In this document: positions 36,318-46,745 of the stretch, piece after piece
How the letters are laid out: the number at the start of each line of letters is the position of its first letter
Position numbering within the stretch: position 1 is the stretch's first letter
Assembly (NCBI RefSeq): GCF_028767185.1
Contig: NZ_JARACK010000004.1
Location: 124,001-188,000 of the forward strand
Length of the DNA stretch: 64,000 nucleotides
Reading direction: 5' to 3'
DNA from: Mangrovimonas aestuarii
Lineage (GTDB): Bacteria > Bacteroidota > Bacteroidia > Flavobacteriales > Flavobacteriaceae
Program-made: the position numbers and the translations under genes
The notes under the pieces: model-generated
The model's database searches: none
Told to the model about the DNA's origin: nothing
Seen by the model: the letters and a program-made list of their open reading frames with translations, nothing else

Positions 36318-38324
36318 TTGGCAGTAAACGAGAAGAACATATTAAATCGAGTGTATTTTTTAGCAGGGTGTATGTTTATCTTCGCGCTTGCTGTGGTGTT
36401 CAAGCTGCTCACTATTCAGTTTGTTCATGGTGAAAAGTATCGTGATTTGGCTGAAAAGCGTACGCTTAAGAATGTGGTGATACCTGCAAATCGCGGAAAT
36501 GTATATGCGGTTGATGGGAGTCTCTTGGCTGCTTCTGTGCCAAAGTATGACATTCGTTTTGATGCCTTGACCCCCAGTGATAAAACGTTTGAAAAATATT
36601 TAAAAGGGTTTAGCGATTCATTGTCTGTGTATTTCGGTAAATCTTCAAGTTATTATCAAAAAACATTAAGAAAAGCACGTGCTAACAAAAACCGATATTT
36701 TCTTTTGGCGAGAAATCTCGGTTATTCCGATTATATCCGCTTTAGAAGTTTTCCAATGTTAGAGTTAGGGGCTTACAAAGGTGGTTTAATTGTAGAGCAA
36801 ACTACCAAAAGAGAACACCCGATGGGAGGGATAGCTGAACGCACAATAGGTTATGAACGTGTGGATGAGTCAGGGAACGTAACACGACCAGGAATTGATG
36901 GTGCATTTGGGGTTCAGTATTTGCGAGGAAAAGACGGTAAGCGTTTAAAGCAAAAAATAGGTAAGGGTCAATGGAAGCCTGTTATGGACTATAATCAGGT
37001 TGAGCCGCAGGATGGATATGATGTTTACACTACTATCGATGTGAATATTCAGGATATAGCTCATCATGCTTTGCTGGAACAATTGGAAAAATATAAAGCT
37101 GATCACGGGTGTGTGGTGGTTATGGAAGTTGAAACTGGTGAAATAAGAGCAATCTCAAACTTGGGACGTAGTACGAATGGGAGTTATTACGAGCGCCTGA
37201 ATTATGCTGTAGGGGAAACTCATGAGCCTGGATCAACTTTTAAACTGATGGCGCTTACTGCGGCTATTGAGGATAAGGTAGTCGATACTAGTGATGTTGT
37301 TGACACCGAGAAAGGGGTTATTTCTTTTTACGGGAAAAAAGTGCGTGATTCTAAGCGTGGTGGGTACGGAAAAATTTCTGTAGCTAAAGCTTTTGAAGTG
37401 TCGTCGAATACCGGTATCGTTAAGGTGATTGATAAGGCTTACGGGAAGAACCCCAAAAAGTTTGTTGAGCACTTATATGCGATGAATCTTAATCAGCAGC
37501 TTGATTTACCAATAATTGGGGAGGGAGAGCCCGTAATTCCTCATCCAGATGATAAAAAACGTTGGAGTGGTATTGCATTGCAGTGGATGGCGTATGGGTA
37601 TGGAGTGTCGTTTACGCCACTACAAACTTTGACATTCTATAATGCCATTGCAAATGAAGGCGAGATGGTGAAGCCTCAGTTTTTAAAGGAGGTAAGGGAG
37701 TTTGATAAAGTGGTGGTGCCGTTTAAAAAAGAAGTGATTAATCCGCAGATATGTTCTAGGGAGACTGTTGTGAAGGTTAAGCAGCTGCTTAAGAACGTGG
37801 TGGAGAAAGATCATGGTACCGGGCATAGATTATATTCGTCTAATTTTTCTATGGCGGGGAAAACGGGAACGTGTCAAAAAAACTATTCCAAAAAAGATAA
37901 GTTGAGCTATATCTCATCTTTTGCGGGATTCTTCCCTGCAGACGAACCAAAGTACTCTTGTATTGTAGTTATTCATGAGCCAGATAAAAGTGTCGGGTAC
38001 TATGGAGCTGATGTGTCTGGGCCTGTATTTAAGAAGATTGCTCAAAAAATCCATACAGATACTCCAATTGTAGATGAGTTGGAGTCTTTAGAGGTTGTTG
38101 ATGCAAATACAGAAAAAGGGTATCAGGAGTACTATGAGGTATCTCAAAAGTATAAAACCATTATGCCTAGTGTAGTTGGGATGCCAGTAATGGATGCTGT
38201 TGCGATTCTTGAAAATCTCGGATTGAAGGTGAAGTGTGAAGGGGTTGGGGTTGTGAAAAAGCAATCGGTAGAAAAAGGTCAAAAAGTAAAAACAAATCAA
38301 ACTGTAGTATTACAAATATCTTGA
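36318..38324 (+). CDS. ftsI: division-specific penicillin-binding protein (FtsI/PBP3) with PASTA domain
   Basis: 668 residues from TTG 36318 (MAVNEKNILNRVYF). One N-terminal helix (about 10-30), a PBP dimer domain (about 50-230) and a transpeptidase domain with S306 in STFK, SSN near 362-364 and KTG near 515. A single PASTA domain closes the protein (about 610-668, MPSVVGMPVMDAVAILENLG). It cross-links septal peptidoglycan. PASTA on FtsI is usual in Bacteroidota. The stop overlaps murE by 4 bases (TTGA). Non-ATG start noted. Confidence 0.95.
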   Translation: MAVNEKNILNRVYFLAGCMFIFALAVVFKLLTIQFVHGEKYRDLAEKRTLKNVVIPANRGNVYAVDGSLLAASVPKYDIRFDALTPSDKTFEKYLKGFSDSLSVYFGKSSSYYQKTLRKARANKNRYFLLARNLGYSDYIRFRSFPMLELGAYKGGLIVEQTTKREHPMGGIAERTIGYERVDESGNVTRPGIDGAFGVQYLRGKDGKRLKQKIGKGQWKPVMDYNQVEPQDGYDVYTTIDVNIQDIAHHALLEQLEKYKADHGCVVVMEVETGEIRAISNLGRSTNGSYYERLNYAVGETHEPGSTFKLMALTAAIEDKVVDTSDVVDTEKGVISFYGKKVRDSKRGGYGKISVAKAFEVSSNTGIVKVIDKAYGKNPKKFVEHLYAMNLNQQLDLPIIGEGEPVIPHPDDKKRWSGIALQWMAYGYGVSFTPLQTLTFYNAIANEGEMVKPQFLKEVREFDKVVVPFKKEVINPQICSRETVVKVKQLLKNVVEKDHGTGHRLYSSNFSMAGKTGTCQKNYSKKDKLSYISSFAGFFPADEPKYSCIVVIHEPDKSVGYYGADVSGPVFKKIAQKIHTDTPIVDELESLEVVDANTEKGYQEYYEVSQKYKTIMPSVVGMPVMDAVAILENLGLKVKCEGVGVVKKQSVEKGQKVKTNQTVVLQIS

Positions 38325-39784
38325 GTGAGCTAAAAGACATATTATATAAAGTCAATATAGATGCTGTTGTTGGAAACACAAACGTGCATGTAAACAACAT
38401 TGAGTTCGATTCTCGAAAAGTGTCGCTTAATGATGTTTTTGTGGCAATTAAAGGGTATTCTGTAGACGGTCATGAATATATTGATAAAGCTGTTGCACAG
38501 GGGGCATTGGTGGTTATTTGTGAAGCCATGCCAGAGAGTAAGGTGAATGGAGTGACTTATGTTCAAGTGGAAGATTCTTCTCGAGCTTTGGCAATCATGG
38601 CTTCTAACTATTATGGTTCGCCATCGGATAACCTTAAGCTAATAGGTGTAACAGGTACTAACGGAAAAACAACAATTGCTAGTTTACTGTATAACTTATT
38701 TAAAAAAGCTGGTTATAAAGTAGGGTTGCTATCTACCGTAAAGATTATGGTGGATAATGAAGAGTACAAGGCAACACATACAACACCAGATTCACTGTCT
38801 ATTAATAAATACTTACACTTAATGAATGACGCAGGGGTGGAGTATTGTTTTATGGAGGTGAGTTCGCATGGTATTCATCAAAACAGAACAGAAGGGCTGC
38901 ATTTTGGAGGGGGGATTTTCACTAACCTATCCCATGATCATTTGGATTATCACGAAACCTTTGCGGAATACCGTGATGTTAAAAAGCGATTTTTTGATCA
39001 GTTGCCAAAGTCGGCTTTTGCTTTGGTTAACATCGATGATAAGAATGGAGCAGTAATGCTTCAGAATACTAAGGCCAAGAAGGTGACCTATGCTTTAAAA
39101 GCTTATGCAGATTATAAGGCGGCAATCTTAGAGAATCAATTCAGTGGTTTGTTACTTAAAGTAAATGATCATGAAGTATGGACTAAACTTATCGGAAACT
39201 TTAATGCTTATAATATTTTGGCAATTTACGCTACAGCGGAATTGTTGGGGCTGGAATCTGTTGAGGTGCTTCGACTGATTAGTGAGTTGGAAAGCGTGAG
39301 TGGACGTTTTCAGTATTTGGTTTCCGGTAATCAGATTACAGCTATAGTAGACTATGCGCATACACCAGATGCTCTTAAGAATGTTTTAGAAACCATTAAT
39401 GCTATCAGAACCAAAAACGAAAGTTTGATTACGGTTGTTGGTTGTGGTGGTGATCGAGATAAAACCAAGCGCCCTAAAATGGGACATATTGCATCAGCCT
39501 TAAGTACGAAAGTGATTTTTACAAGTGATAATCCGAGAAGTGAAGACCCTGATACGATTATTGCGGAAGTTGAAGCTGGTGTAGAGCCTCAAAATACAAG
39601 TAAAATACTGTCGATAACGGATAGGAGGCAGGCAATTAAAACTGCTTGTCAATTGGCGCAGTCAAAGGATATTATTTTGATCGCCGGAAAAGGGCATGAA
39701 ACCTATCAGGAAATCAAAGGAGAACGATTCGATTTTGATGATTTTAAAATTGTTCAGGAATTTTTAAAGCAATTACAGAAATAA
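38321..39784 (+). CDS. murE: UDP-N-acetylmuramoyl-tripeptide synthetase MurE (diaminopimelate type)
   Basis: 487 residues from TTG 38321 ([11 protein letters not shown]), overlapping the ftsI stop. Mur ligase motifs: ATP loop [10 protein letters not shown] (about 108-117), HTTPDS, and DNPR near 403-406, the signature that selects meso-diaminopimelate as third stem residue. It adds that residue to UDP-MurNAc-L-Ala-D-Glu in the cytoplasm. The next gene in many bacteria, murF, is absent here; mraY follows after one base. Confidence 0.97.
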   Translation: MSELKDILYKVNIDAVVGNTNVHVNNIEFDSRKVSLNDVFVAIKGYSVDGHEYIDKAVAQGALVVICEAMPESKVNGVTYVQVEDSSRALAIMASNYYGSPSDNLKLIGVTGTNGKTTIASLLYNLFKKAGYKVGLLSTVKIMVDNEEYKATHTTPDSLSINKYLHLMNDAGVEYCFMEVSSHGIHQNRTEGLHFGGGIFTNLSHDHLDYHETFAEYRDVKKRFFDQLPKSAFALVNIDDKNGAVMLQNTKAKKVTYALKAYADYKAAILENQFSGLLLKVNDHEVWTKLIGNFNAYNILAIYATAELLGLESVEVLRLISELESVSGRFQYLVSGNQITAIVDYAHTPDALKNVLETINAIRTKNESLITVVGCGGDRDKTKRPKMGHIASALSTKVIFTSDNPRSEDPDTIIAEVEAGVEPQNTSKILSITDRRQAIKTACQLAQSKDIILIAGKGHETYQEIKGERFDFDDFKIVQEFLKQLQK

Positions 39785-39785
39785 T

Positions 39786-41024
39786 ATGCTGTATTATTTA
39801 TTTGAATACTTAGAAAAACACTATCAGTTTCCAGGGGCTTCGCTTTTTGGGTTTATAACCTTTCGAGCAGCTGTGGCGTTAATATTGTCTTTGCTTATCT
39901 CTACTATTTACGGTAAGCGTATTATTAGATTTTTACAACGTCAACAAGTTGGGGAGACTATCCGTGATTTAGGTCTGGAAGGTCAGGTTGAAAAAGCTGG
40001 AACCCCAACTATGGGTGGAGTAATTATTATTCTTGCAACCTTAATTCCTGTGCTCTTATTTTCTAAGCTGGATAATATTTATATCATACTATTAATTGTG
40101 ACGACTATTTGGATGGGAGTTATCGGTTTTGTTGACGACTACATCAAAAAGTTTAAGAACGATAAAGAAGGATTAAAAGGAAAATTCAAAGTGATGGGTC
40201 AGGTTGGTTTGGGGATAATAGTGGGGACTACATTGTATTTCCATCCTGAAGTAACTATCAAAGAAGAATTGCCGGTGGCTCAACAAGAGCAAGTAATGAT
40301 GACCGACGGGGCTCAGCATATGAAGCAGTTTAAGCCTGAGGAGAAATCTACTAAAACAACAATACCTTTTGTTAAGGCTAACGAATTTGACTATGCCAAG
40401 TTGGTGTCCTGGATACATCCGGATTTAGCAAATTACGCTTGGATTATTTTTATTCCAATTGTGATTTTCATAATTACGGCTGTATCCAATGGAGCCAACC
40501 TTACGGATGGTATAGATGGACTTGCATCTGGAACTTCTGCTATAATAGTATTGACGCTTGGGATTTTTGCATGGGTGTCCGGTAACATTATTTTTTCCGA
40601 TTACCTGAATATTATGTACATCCCAAGGGTTGAAGAGATAACCATTTACATAGCTGCTTTTGTTGGGGCCTTGGTTGGGTTTTTATGGTATAATACTTAT
40701 CCGGCTCAAGTGTTCATGGGTGATACCGGTAGTTTGACAATTGGTGGAATTATAGCTGTGATAGCAATCGCTGTTAGAAAGGAGTGGTTAATCCCTGTGT
40801 TATGCGGAATATTCTTAGCTGAGAATTTATCTGTGGTATTACAGGTGAGCTACTTTAAGTATACAAAAAAGAAATATGGTGAAGGACGGCGCATTTTTAA
40901 GATGTCGCCTTTGCATCATCATTATCAGAAGTTGGGATATCACGAAAGTAAGATTGTAACCCGTTTTTGGATTGTTGGAATCTTGCTGGCGGTGATTTCA
41001 ATAGTAACCTTAAAGATTCGATAG
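39786..41024 (+). CDS. mraY: phospho-N-acetylmuramoyl-pentapeptide transferase MraY
   Basis: 412 residues, about ten membrane helices. Catalytic features: GTPTMGG (about 73-79), VDDYIKK (about 115-121), [12 protein letters not shown] (about 238-249) and [10 protein letters not shown] near 378. It moves phospho-MurNAc-pentapeptide to the undecaprenyl carrier, making lipid I. Compared with the roughly 360-residue E. coli enzyme it has a polar insert (about 155-215, [13 protein letters not shown] onward) between two helices, as is common in Bacteroidota. Confidence 0.97.
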   Translation: MLYYLFEYLEKHYQFPGASLFGFITFRAAVALILSLLISTIYGKRIIRFLQRQQVGETIRDLGLEGQVEKAGTPTMGGVIIILATLIPVLLFSKLDNIYIILLIVTTIWMGVIGFVDDYIKKFKNDKEGLKGKFKVMGQVGLGIIVGTTLYFHPEVTIKEELPVAQQEQVMMTDGAQHMKQFKPEEKSTKTTIPFVKANEFDYAKLVSWIHPDLANYAWIIFIPIVIFIITAVSNGANLTDGIDGLASGTSAIIVLTLGIFAWVSGNIIFSDYLNIMYIPRVEEITIYIAAFVGALVGFLWYNTYPAQVFMGDTGSLTIGGIIAVIAIAVRKEWLIPVLCGIFLAENLSVVLQVSYFKYTKKKYGEGRRIFKMSPLHHHYQKLGYHESKIVTRFWIVGILLAVISIVTLKIR

Positions 41025-41031
41025 GGTTGAT

Positions 41032-42372
41032 ATGAAATCAAAGCGATTGGTCATTCTTGGCGGTGGTGAAAGTGGTGTAGGAACAGCGCTTTTGGGAAAA
41101 GCTAAAGGTTATGATGTTTTTGTTTCCGATAAGGGAGCGATAAAACAAAAATATAAAGACGTTCTTATTCAGAATAACATTGATTGGGAAGAAGGTTCTC
41201 ATACAGAATCCAAAATTTTCAATACCGACGAGGTGATGAAAAGTCCGGGCATTCCAGATAAAGCACCGTTGATTAAGGTGCTTGTTGAAAGAGGGATTCC
41301 TGTAATCAGTGAGTTGGAGTTTACAGCTCGATTTACTGAGGCTGCCTTGGTTGGGATCACCGGAAGTAACGGTAAAACAACTACAGCATCGTGGACGTAT
41401 CACCTACTGAAACAGGAGTTTAGTGTAGGGTTAGCTGGGAATATTGGAGAGAGTTTTGCAAAGCAGGTTTTGGAACATAACTATCCCAACTACGTTTTGG
41501 AGATCAGTAGTTTTCAGTTGGACGGAATAATCGAATTTAAGCCTCATATCGCTGTGATTACTAACATCACGCCAGATCATCTAGATCGCTATGAGTATAA
41601 GTTTGAGAATTACATTGCTTCTAAATTTAGGATAGCAATGAATCAAACATCAGACGATTATTTAATCTATGATGGAGATGATCCTGTGGTAACAGATTGG
41701 CTTGAAAAGCATCCTGTGAAATCTAAGCTTTTACCTTTTTCTCTGGAAAGAAAAGTGAGTGAAGGCACATATTTAAATGAAAATAAAGAAATAGTAATAA
41801 CAATTGATAATAGCAAAATATCTATGCCAACAACAAATCTAGCTTTAGAAGGTAAGCATAATGTAAAGAATGCAATGGCTGCCTCAACTGTAGCGCATTT
41901 GCTACGTATAAGAAAACAAACCATAAGAGAAAGTTTGGAAAATTTCCAAGGTGTGGAACACCGTTTGGAAAACGTTCTTAAGATAAACAAGGTGCAGTAT
42001 ATCAACGATTCTAAAGCAACTAATGTAAATGCAACATATTATGCTTTAGAAAGTATGGATGCGCCAACAGTTTGGATTGTTGGTGGACAGGATAAAGGGA
42101 ATAACTATCAGGAGTTGTTTCGTTTTGTAAACGAAAAGGTAAAAGCAATCATTTGTTTGGGAGTAGAGAACAAAAAGTTGTTGGATACTTTTTCAGGTAT
42201 GGTTGAGGTTATTGTTGAGACTCAAGATATGAATGAGGCTGTGAAAATGGCTTATAAGTTAGCTGAAGCTGGAGATAATGTGTTGTTGTCACCTGCTTGT
42301 GCAAGTTTCGATTTGTTTGAGAATTACGAGGAACGCGGTAGGCTTTTTAAAGAAGCCGTAAGGAATCTGTAA
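41032..42372 (+). CDS. murD: UDP-N-acetylmuramoylalanine-D-glutamate ligase MurD
   Basis: 446 residues. N-terminal UMP-binding domain (LGGGESGVGTALLGK, about 9-23), ATP loop GITGSNGKTT (about 108-117), NITPDHLDRY (about 182-191), VEHRLE and YINDSKATN (about 308-330). It adds D-glutamate to UDP-MurNAc-L-alanine. Seven bases after mraY and 11 before ftsW. Confidence 0.97.
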   Translation: MKSKRLVILGGGESGVGTALLGKAKGYDVFVSDKGAIKQKYKDVLIQNNIDWEEGSHTESKIFNTDEVMKSPGIPDKAPLIKVLVERGIPVISELEFTARFTEAALVGITGSNGKTTTASWTYHLLKQEFSVGLAGNIGESFAKQVLEHNYPNYVLEISSFQLDGIIEFKPHIAVITNITPDHLDRYEYKFENYIASKFRIAMNQTSDDYLIYDGDDPVVTDWLEKHPVKSKLLPFSLERKVSEGTYLNENKEIVITIDNSKISMPTTNLALEGKHNVKNAMAASTVAHLLRIRKQTIRESLENFQGVEHRLENVLKINKVQYINDSKATNVNATYYALESMDAPTVWIVGGQDKGNNYQELFRFVNEKVKAIICLGVENKKLLDTFSGMVEVIVETQDMNEAVKMAYKLAEAGDNVLLSPACASFDLFENYEERGRLFKEAVRNL

Positions 42373-42383
42373 AACTTATTTAA

Positions 42384-43586
42384 GTGAAAGAGTTGTTTAA
42401 GAACATAAAAGGCGATCGAATGATTTGGGCTATAGCGGCATTACTTGCTATATTCTCATTTCTTCCGGTGTACAGTGCGTCTAGTAACCTAGTGAATGTT
42501 CGTGGTGGGGGAAGTGCATTTACCTTTTTTGTCAAACACTTTTTTCATTTATCGATGGGATTCGGGATTATGTACGGGATCCATAAAATTCCATATCGAT
42601 ATTTTCGTGGTCTTTCTATGTTAATGTTGCCCTTTGTGTTGGTGTTGTTGGTGGTTACTATTTTGCAAGGGACAACTATTGATGGGGCAAATGCCAGTAG
42701 ATGGATTCAAATACCAATTGTAGGTATGTCGTTTCAGACCTCTACATTGGCTTCGGTGGTGTTGATGGTGTATGTGGCTAGGTATATGTCGAAGGTAAAA
42801 GATAAGGTTGTTACTTTTAAAGAAACCATTTTGCCGCTATGGGCACCTGTGTTTTTAGTTCTGGCATTGATTCTTCCGGCAAACTTTTCAACAGCGGCTA
42901 TCATGTTTGTTATGGTGTTGACGTTGGTGTTTCTTGGAGGGTATCCAATCCGTTATTTAGGGGCTATTGTTGGTGCGGGATTATTGACGTTAACCCTGTT
43001 TGTTTTGGTGGCAAAAGCCTTTCCGAATGCGATGCCTAACCGTGTTGATACCTGGATTAGCAGGGTTGAAAGTTTTACTGATGAGGAAACAAGTGAGGAA
43101 GATTATCAGATAGAGAAGGCTAAAATAGCAATTGCATCAGGAGGTATTCAGGGCGTGGGGCCGGGTAAAAGTGTTCAGAAAAATTTCTTGCCACAATCAG
43201 CTTCTGATTTTATTTTTGCCATCATTATTGAAGAGTATGGTTTGATCGGGGGAATGGTTCTTATGTTCCTCTATCTTCTGTTGCTATTTAGAATTGTAAT
43301 TGCTGCCCAAAAGGCCGATGAGGTTTTTGGTAAGCTGTTAGTGCTTGGTGTTGGCTTGCCAATAGTATTTCAGGCGCTTATAAATATGGCTGTTGCTGTG
43401 GAGTTGTTCCCAGTAACAGGGCAAACCCTTCCTTTGATTAGTAGTGGAGGAACGTCTATTTGGATGACATGTTTGGCGCTGGGTATTATTCTAAGTGTAA
43501 GCGCAAAGCGTGAAGAGGTGAAAGAACAGGAAGAGAGCAAAAGTGTAGAAGATAACCCGTTGGAGATACTCTCGGAAACTATATAA
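42384..43586 (+). CDS. ftsW: lipid II polymerase FtsW
   Basis: 400 residues from GTG 42384 (MKELFKNIKGDRMIWAIAALL). A SEDS family protein with about ten membrane helices. Signatures: ASRWIQIPIVGMSFQTS (about 107-123), GPGKSVQKNFLPQSASDFIFAIIIEE (given in two parts: GPGKSVQKNFLP, ASDFIFAIIIEEYG; about 255-285) and PLISSGGTS near 351-359. FtsW polymerises septal glycan with FtsI. The stop abuts murG directly. Confidence 0.96.
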   Translation: MKELFKNIKGDRMIWAIAALLAIFSFLPVYSASSNLVNVRGGGSAFTFFVKHFFHLSMGFGIMYGIHKIPYRYFRGLSMLMLPFVLVLLVVTILQGTTIDGANASRWIQIPIVGMSFQTSTLASVVLMVYVARYMSKVKDKVVTFKETILPLWAPVFLVLALILPANFSTAAIMFVMVLTLVFLGGYPIRYLGAIVGAGLLTLTLFVLVAKAFPNAMPNRVDTWISRVESFTDEETSEEDYQIEKAKIAIASGGIQGVGPGKSVQKNFLPQSASDFIFAIIIEEYGLIGGMVLMFLYLLLLFRIVIAAQKADEVFGKLLVLGVGLPIVFQALINMAVAVELFPVTGQTLPLISSGGTSIWMTCLALGIILSVSAKREEVKEQEESKSVEDNPLEILSETI

Positions 43587-44681
43587 ATGAAAAAGTATAA
43601 AGTCATATTATCTGGAGGTGGTACAGGTGGGCATATTTATCCAGCCATAGCTATTGCCAATGAGCTTAAAAACCGCTATCCAAATGCGGAGTTCTTGTTT
43701 GTTGGTGCCAAGGATAAAATGGAGATGGATAAAGTGCCGCAAGCTGGGTATAATATTGAGGGATTGTGGATTTCGGGTATCCAAAGGGAATTGACGTTGA
43801 AAAATTTGATGTTTCCGTTTAAGTTGATGAGCAGTTTGACTCGGTCAGCTAAAATCCTTAAAAAGTTCAAACCTGATCTGGTTATAGGTACGGGAGGTTT
43901 TGCAAGTGGGCCGTTGCTATATATGGCAGAACGCAAAGGAATTCCTAGTGTTATTCAGGAACAGAATTCCTTTCCTGGGATTACTAACAAGCTATTGGCT
44001 AAGAAGGCTAACAAAGTTTGTGTAGCCTATGATGGGTTGGAGCGCTTTTTTCCTGAGGATAAAATCGTGAAGACAGGAAATCCTGTAAGACAGGATTTGT
44101 TGGATATTGATAAAAAAAGAGAACAAGCTATTAAGAAGTTTGGTCTTGATACAGATAAAAAGACATTACTGGTTCTTGGAGGAAGCTTGGGAGCGAAAAG
44201 GATTAATCAGCTCCTGAAAAAGGAAATGGATTATATCCTATCCAGAAATATTCAGATTATCTGGCAATGTGGTAAGCTGTATTACGATAGTTATAAAATT
44301 CACGGGCATACAAAGAATGTACAAGTCCATGCTTTTATAAACGATATGGATTTAGCCTATGCTGCTGCGGATTTTATTATCTCAAGAGCAGGTGCTAGTT
44401 CGGTATCGGAATTATGTATTGTTGGGAAACCTGTAATATTCATTCCTTCTCCAAATGTGGCCGAAGATCATCAAACCAAAAATGCCATGGCTATAGTAGA
44501 TCATCAGGCGGCTTTGTTGATCAAAGAAGAGGATTTGGAAGTGGATTTTGAAAATAAGTTTTCCCAGCTTTCGGCTTCGCCTGAAAAACAAAAACAGTTA
44601 AGCGAGAATATTAGAGCGTTAGCGATGGTCAATGCGACCAATCATATTGTTGATGAGGTAGAGAAATTAATGATTAAATGA
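43587..44681 (+). CDS. murG: UDP-GlcNAc:lipid I transferase MurG
   Basis: 364 residues of glycosyltransferase family 28. N-terminal glycine loop [11 protein letters not shown] (about 9-19), GTGGFASGP (about 100-108), QEQNSFPG (about 124-131), [11 protein letters not shown] (about 191-201) and [11 protein letters not shown] near 266. It completes lipid II on the cytoplasmic face of the membrane. Overlaps murC by 4 bases (ATGA). Confidence 0.97.
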   Translation: MKKYKVILSGGGTGGHIYPAIAIANELKNRYPNAEFLFVGAKDKMEMDKVPQAGYNIEGLWISGIQRELTLKNLMFPFKLMSSLTRSAKILKKFKPDLVIGTGGFASGPLLYMAERKGIPSVIQEQNSFPGITNKLLAKKANKVCVAYDGLERFFPEDKIVKTGNPVRQDLLDIDKKREQAIKKFGLDTDKKTLLVLGGSLGAKRINQLLKKEMDYILSRNIQIIWQCGKLYYDSYKIHGHTKNVQVHAFINDMDLAYAAADFIISRAGASSVSELCIVGKPVIFIPSPNVAEDHQTKNAMAIVDHQAALLIKEEDLEVDFENKFSQLSASPEKQKQLSENIRALAMVNATNHIVDEVEKLMIK

Positions 44682-46033
44682 ATTTAAACACTATACATAG
44701 CGTTTACTTTATTGGTATTGGCGGTATCGGGATGAGTGCCTTGGCACGTTATTTTCTTGCTGATGGCAAGCAAGTGGCTGGTTACGATAAAACCAAAACA
44801 GAGATTACCGATGCGTTGGAGGCTCTTGGTGTGCAAATTCATTTTGAAGATAATATTGAATTAATTCCTGCTGAATTTTTAAATGAGGAGGATACTTTAG
44901 TGGTTTATACACCTGCTATAGCGGCTTCTCATTCGGAATTAAATTATTTCAAAGCTAAGAGGTTTCAAGTAATTAAAAGGTCGCAAGCATTAGGTGTGAT
45001 TACGGAAAATTCCTTTTGTCTAGGGGTTGCCGGAACACATGGTAAAACAACAACTACGAGTATATTGGGGCATCTTATGTATTCGTGCGATGTTCCTGTA
45101 ACTGCTTTCTTGGGTGGAATTAGTGAAAACTATCAATCCAATTTTTTGATGAAAGGTTCTGATGTTACTGTTGTGGAGGCTGATGAGTTTGATAGGTCCT
45201 TTTTAACTCTGTCTCCTGATATGGCGTGCATAACGTCTATGGATGCGGATCATTTAGATATTTATGGTGAGGCATCGGCACTAGAGGAGTCGTTTGTTGC
45301 ATTTACAAAACGCCTTAAACCTGAAGGAAAACTGTTTGTGAAAAACGGTTTGCCAATGGTAGGGATTACTTATGGTATAGAAGATGATTCGGATTACTCC
45401 AGTCAAAATATAAGAATAGAAAATGGGGCTTATGTGTTCGATTTAAAAACCCCGTACACAACCCTTAACAATTTACAATTTAACCTACCTGGTAGACATA
45501 ATTTGTCGAATGCTATTGTAGCCTTGGCGATGGCTGTAGAATATGGGTGCCCTCAACCACAGCTCGCCAAAGCTCTAGCATCTTACAAAGGGGTTAAAAG
45601 ACGGTTTACTTATCATCTAAAAACAGACGCTATCGCGTATATAGATGATTATGCCCATCATCCGGAAGAAATTAATGCCGTCCATCAGGCGGTTAGGGAA
45701 ATGTATCCAGGGAAAAAAGTCCTTGCGATATTCCAGCCCCACCTTTTCAGTAGAACAAGGGATTTTGCCGATGATTTTGCTATTAGCCTATCGAAGTTTG
45801 ATCAGGTGGTGTTAATGGATATTTACCCAGCTCGAGAGGAGCCTATTGAAGGTGTGACCTCTAGTTGGTTATTGGGTAAAATAGATAACCCGAATAAAGA
45901 ACTAATTTCTAAATCAGATTTAGAAAATATCCTATTGAGTAATGATGCAGATGTAGTGCTTAGCATCGGTGCGGGTGATATAGGGATGGAAGTGCAACGT
46001 ATTAAAAATATATTGTTGAGTCGTGCGAATTAA
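44678..46033 (+). CDS. murC: UDP-N-acetylmuramate-L-alanine ligase MurC
   Basis: 451 residues. Opens [17 protein letters not shown], with ATP loop [13 protein letters not shown] (about 112-124), [10 protein letters not shown] (about 166-175), DADHLDIYG and [10 protein letters not shown] (about 323-332). It adds the first stem residue, L-alanine, to UDP-MurNAc. Its end overlaps ftsQ by 11 bases. Confidence 0.97.
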   Translation: MNLNTIHSVYFIGIGGIGMSALARYFLADGKQVAGYDKTKTEITDALEALGVQIHFEDNIELIPAEFLNEEDTLVVYTPAIAASHSELNYFKAKRFQVIKRSQALGVITENSFCLGVAGTHGKTTTTSILGHLMYSCDVPVTAFLGGISENYQSNFLMKGSDVTVVEADEFDRSFLTLSPDMACITSMDADHLDIYGEASALEESFVAFTKRLKPEGKLFVKNGLPMVGITYGIEDDSDYSSQNIRIENGAYVFDLKTPYTTLNNLQFNLPGRHNLSNAIVALAMAVEYGCPQPQLAKALASYKGVKRRFTYHLKTDAIAYIDDYAHHPEEINAVHQAVREMYPGKKVLAIFQPHLFSRTRDFADDFAISLSKFDQVVLMDIYPAREEPIEGVTSSWLLGKIDNPNKELISKSDLENILLSNDADVVLSIGAGDIGMEVQRIKNILLSRAN

Positions 46034-46742
46034 TTGGAATTACATAAAAATGATATTGGTTTTTGGGTTGCTTATCTTTTTGTATGTTTTTGCTTCGGTA
46101 AGAAGTGTCGCTCGGCCTATATCGAAACCTCAGGTTTCTTTTGTGGGAAATAACAACTTATTCATTACGCCTGAGACTGTTAGTAAGTTGTTAATACAAA
46201 ATCAAAGAGGGCTTACGGGTGCGTCTAAAGATGTTTTAGATTTGAATATACTGGAAAGTGCCCTAAACTCCAATTCTACCATAAAAGACGCGCAAGTGTA
46301 TCTTACTGTTAATGGTACGCTTAATGTAGATGTCGAGCAAAAACAACCTATTGCAAGGGTGAGTACAAATGCATCGTATTACATAGACAGTCAGGGTACA
46401 TTCATGCCTTTGTCCAGTAATTACACCGCAAGAGTGCCAATGGTTACGGGTTATGTTGAAAAAAATAAACTGCAAACCATTTTTAAAATAGCAGATAAAG
46501 TTTATAATGACGACTTTTTGCGAAAACATGTAGTTGAGATTCATCAGAATCAAGATTGGACCATCGGTCTCAAATTGAGACAATGTCCGTTCTCAGTGCA
46601 ATTAGGAACACTCAATCAATTGGATAAAAAAATAAATAACCTAAAAGCGTTTTATCAAAAAGCGTATAAGGAGCAAACCTTAAAAACATACAGCAAAATT
46701 AATTTGCAGTTTGATAATCAAGTGGTGTGCACCAAAAGATAA
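46023..46742 (+). CDS. ftsQ: division protein FtsQ
   Basis: 239 residues from GTG 46023 ([15 protein letters not shown]), overlapping murC. One membrane helix (about 9-25), then a periplasmic part with a POTRA-like region (about 38-110, FVGNNNLFITPETV, LNILESALNSNSTIKDAQVYLTVNGTL in part) and the beta domain (VEQKQPIARV, YYIDSQGTFMPLS). FtsQ scaffolds the division complex with FtsL. Weakly conserved family; the call is firm from layout and its place before ftsA. Confidence 0.9.
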   Translation: MRINWNYIKMILVFGLLIFLYVFASVRSVARPISKPQVSFVGNNNLFITPETVSKLLIQNQRGLTGASKDVLDLNILESALNSNSTIKDAQVYLTVNGTLNVDVEQKQPIARVSTNASYYIDSQGTFMPLSSNYTARVPMVTGYVEKNKLQTIFKIADKVYNDDFLRKHVVEIHQNQDWTIGLKLRQCPFSVQLGTLNQLDKKINNLKAFYQKAYKEQTLKTYSKINLQFDNQVVCTKR

Positions 46743-46745
46743 ACT

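Noticed and set aside
39784-39786. Missing murF in the division cluster as a defect
   Set aside because: Flavobacterial clusters usually lack murF and ddl here; the genes are expected elsewhere.
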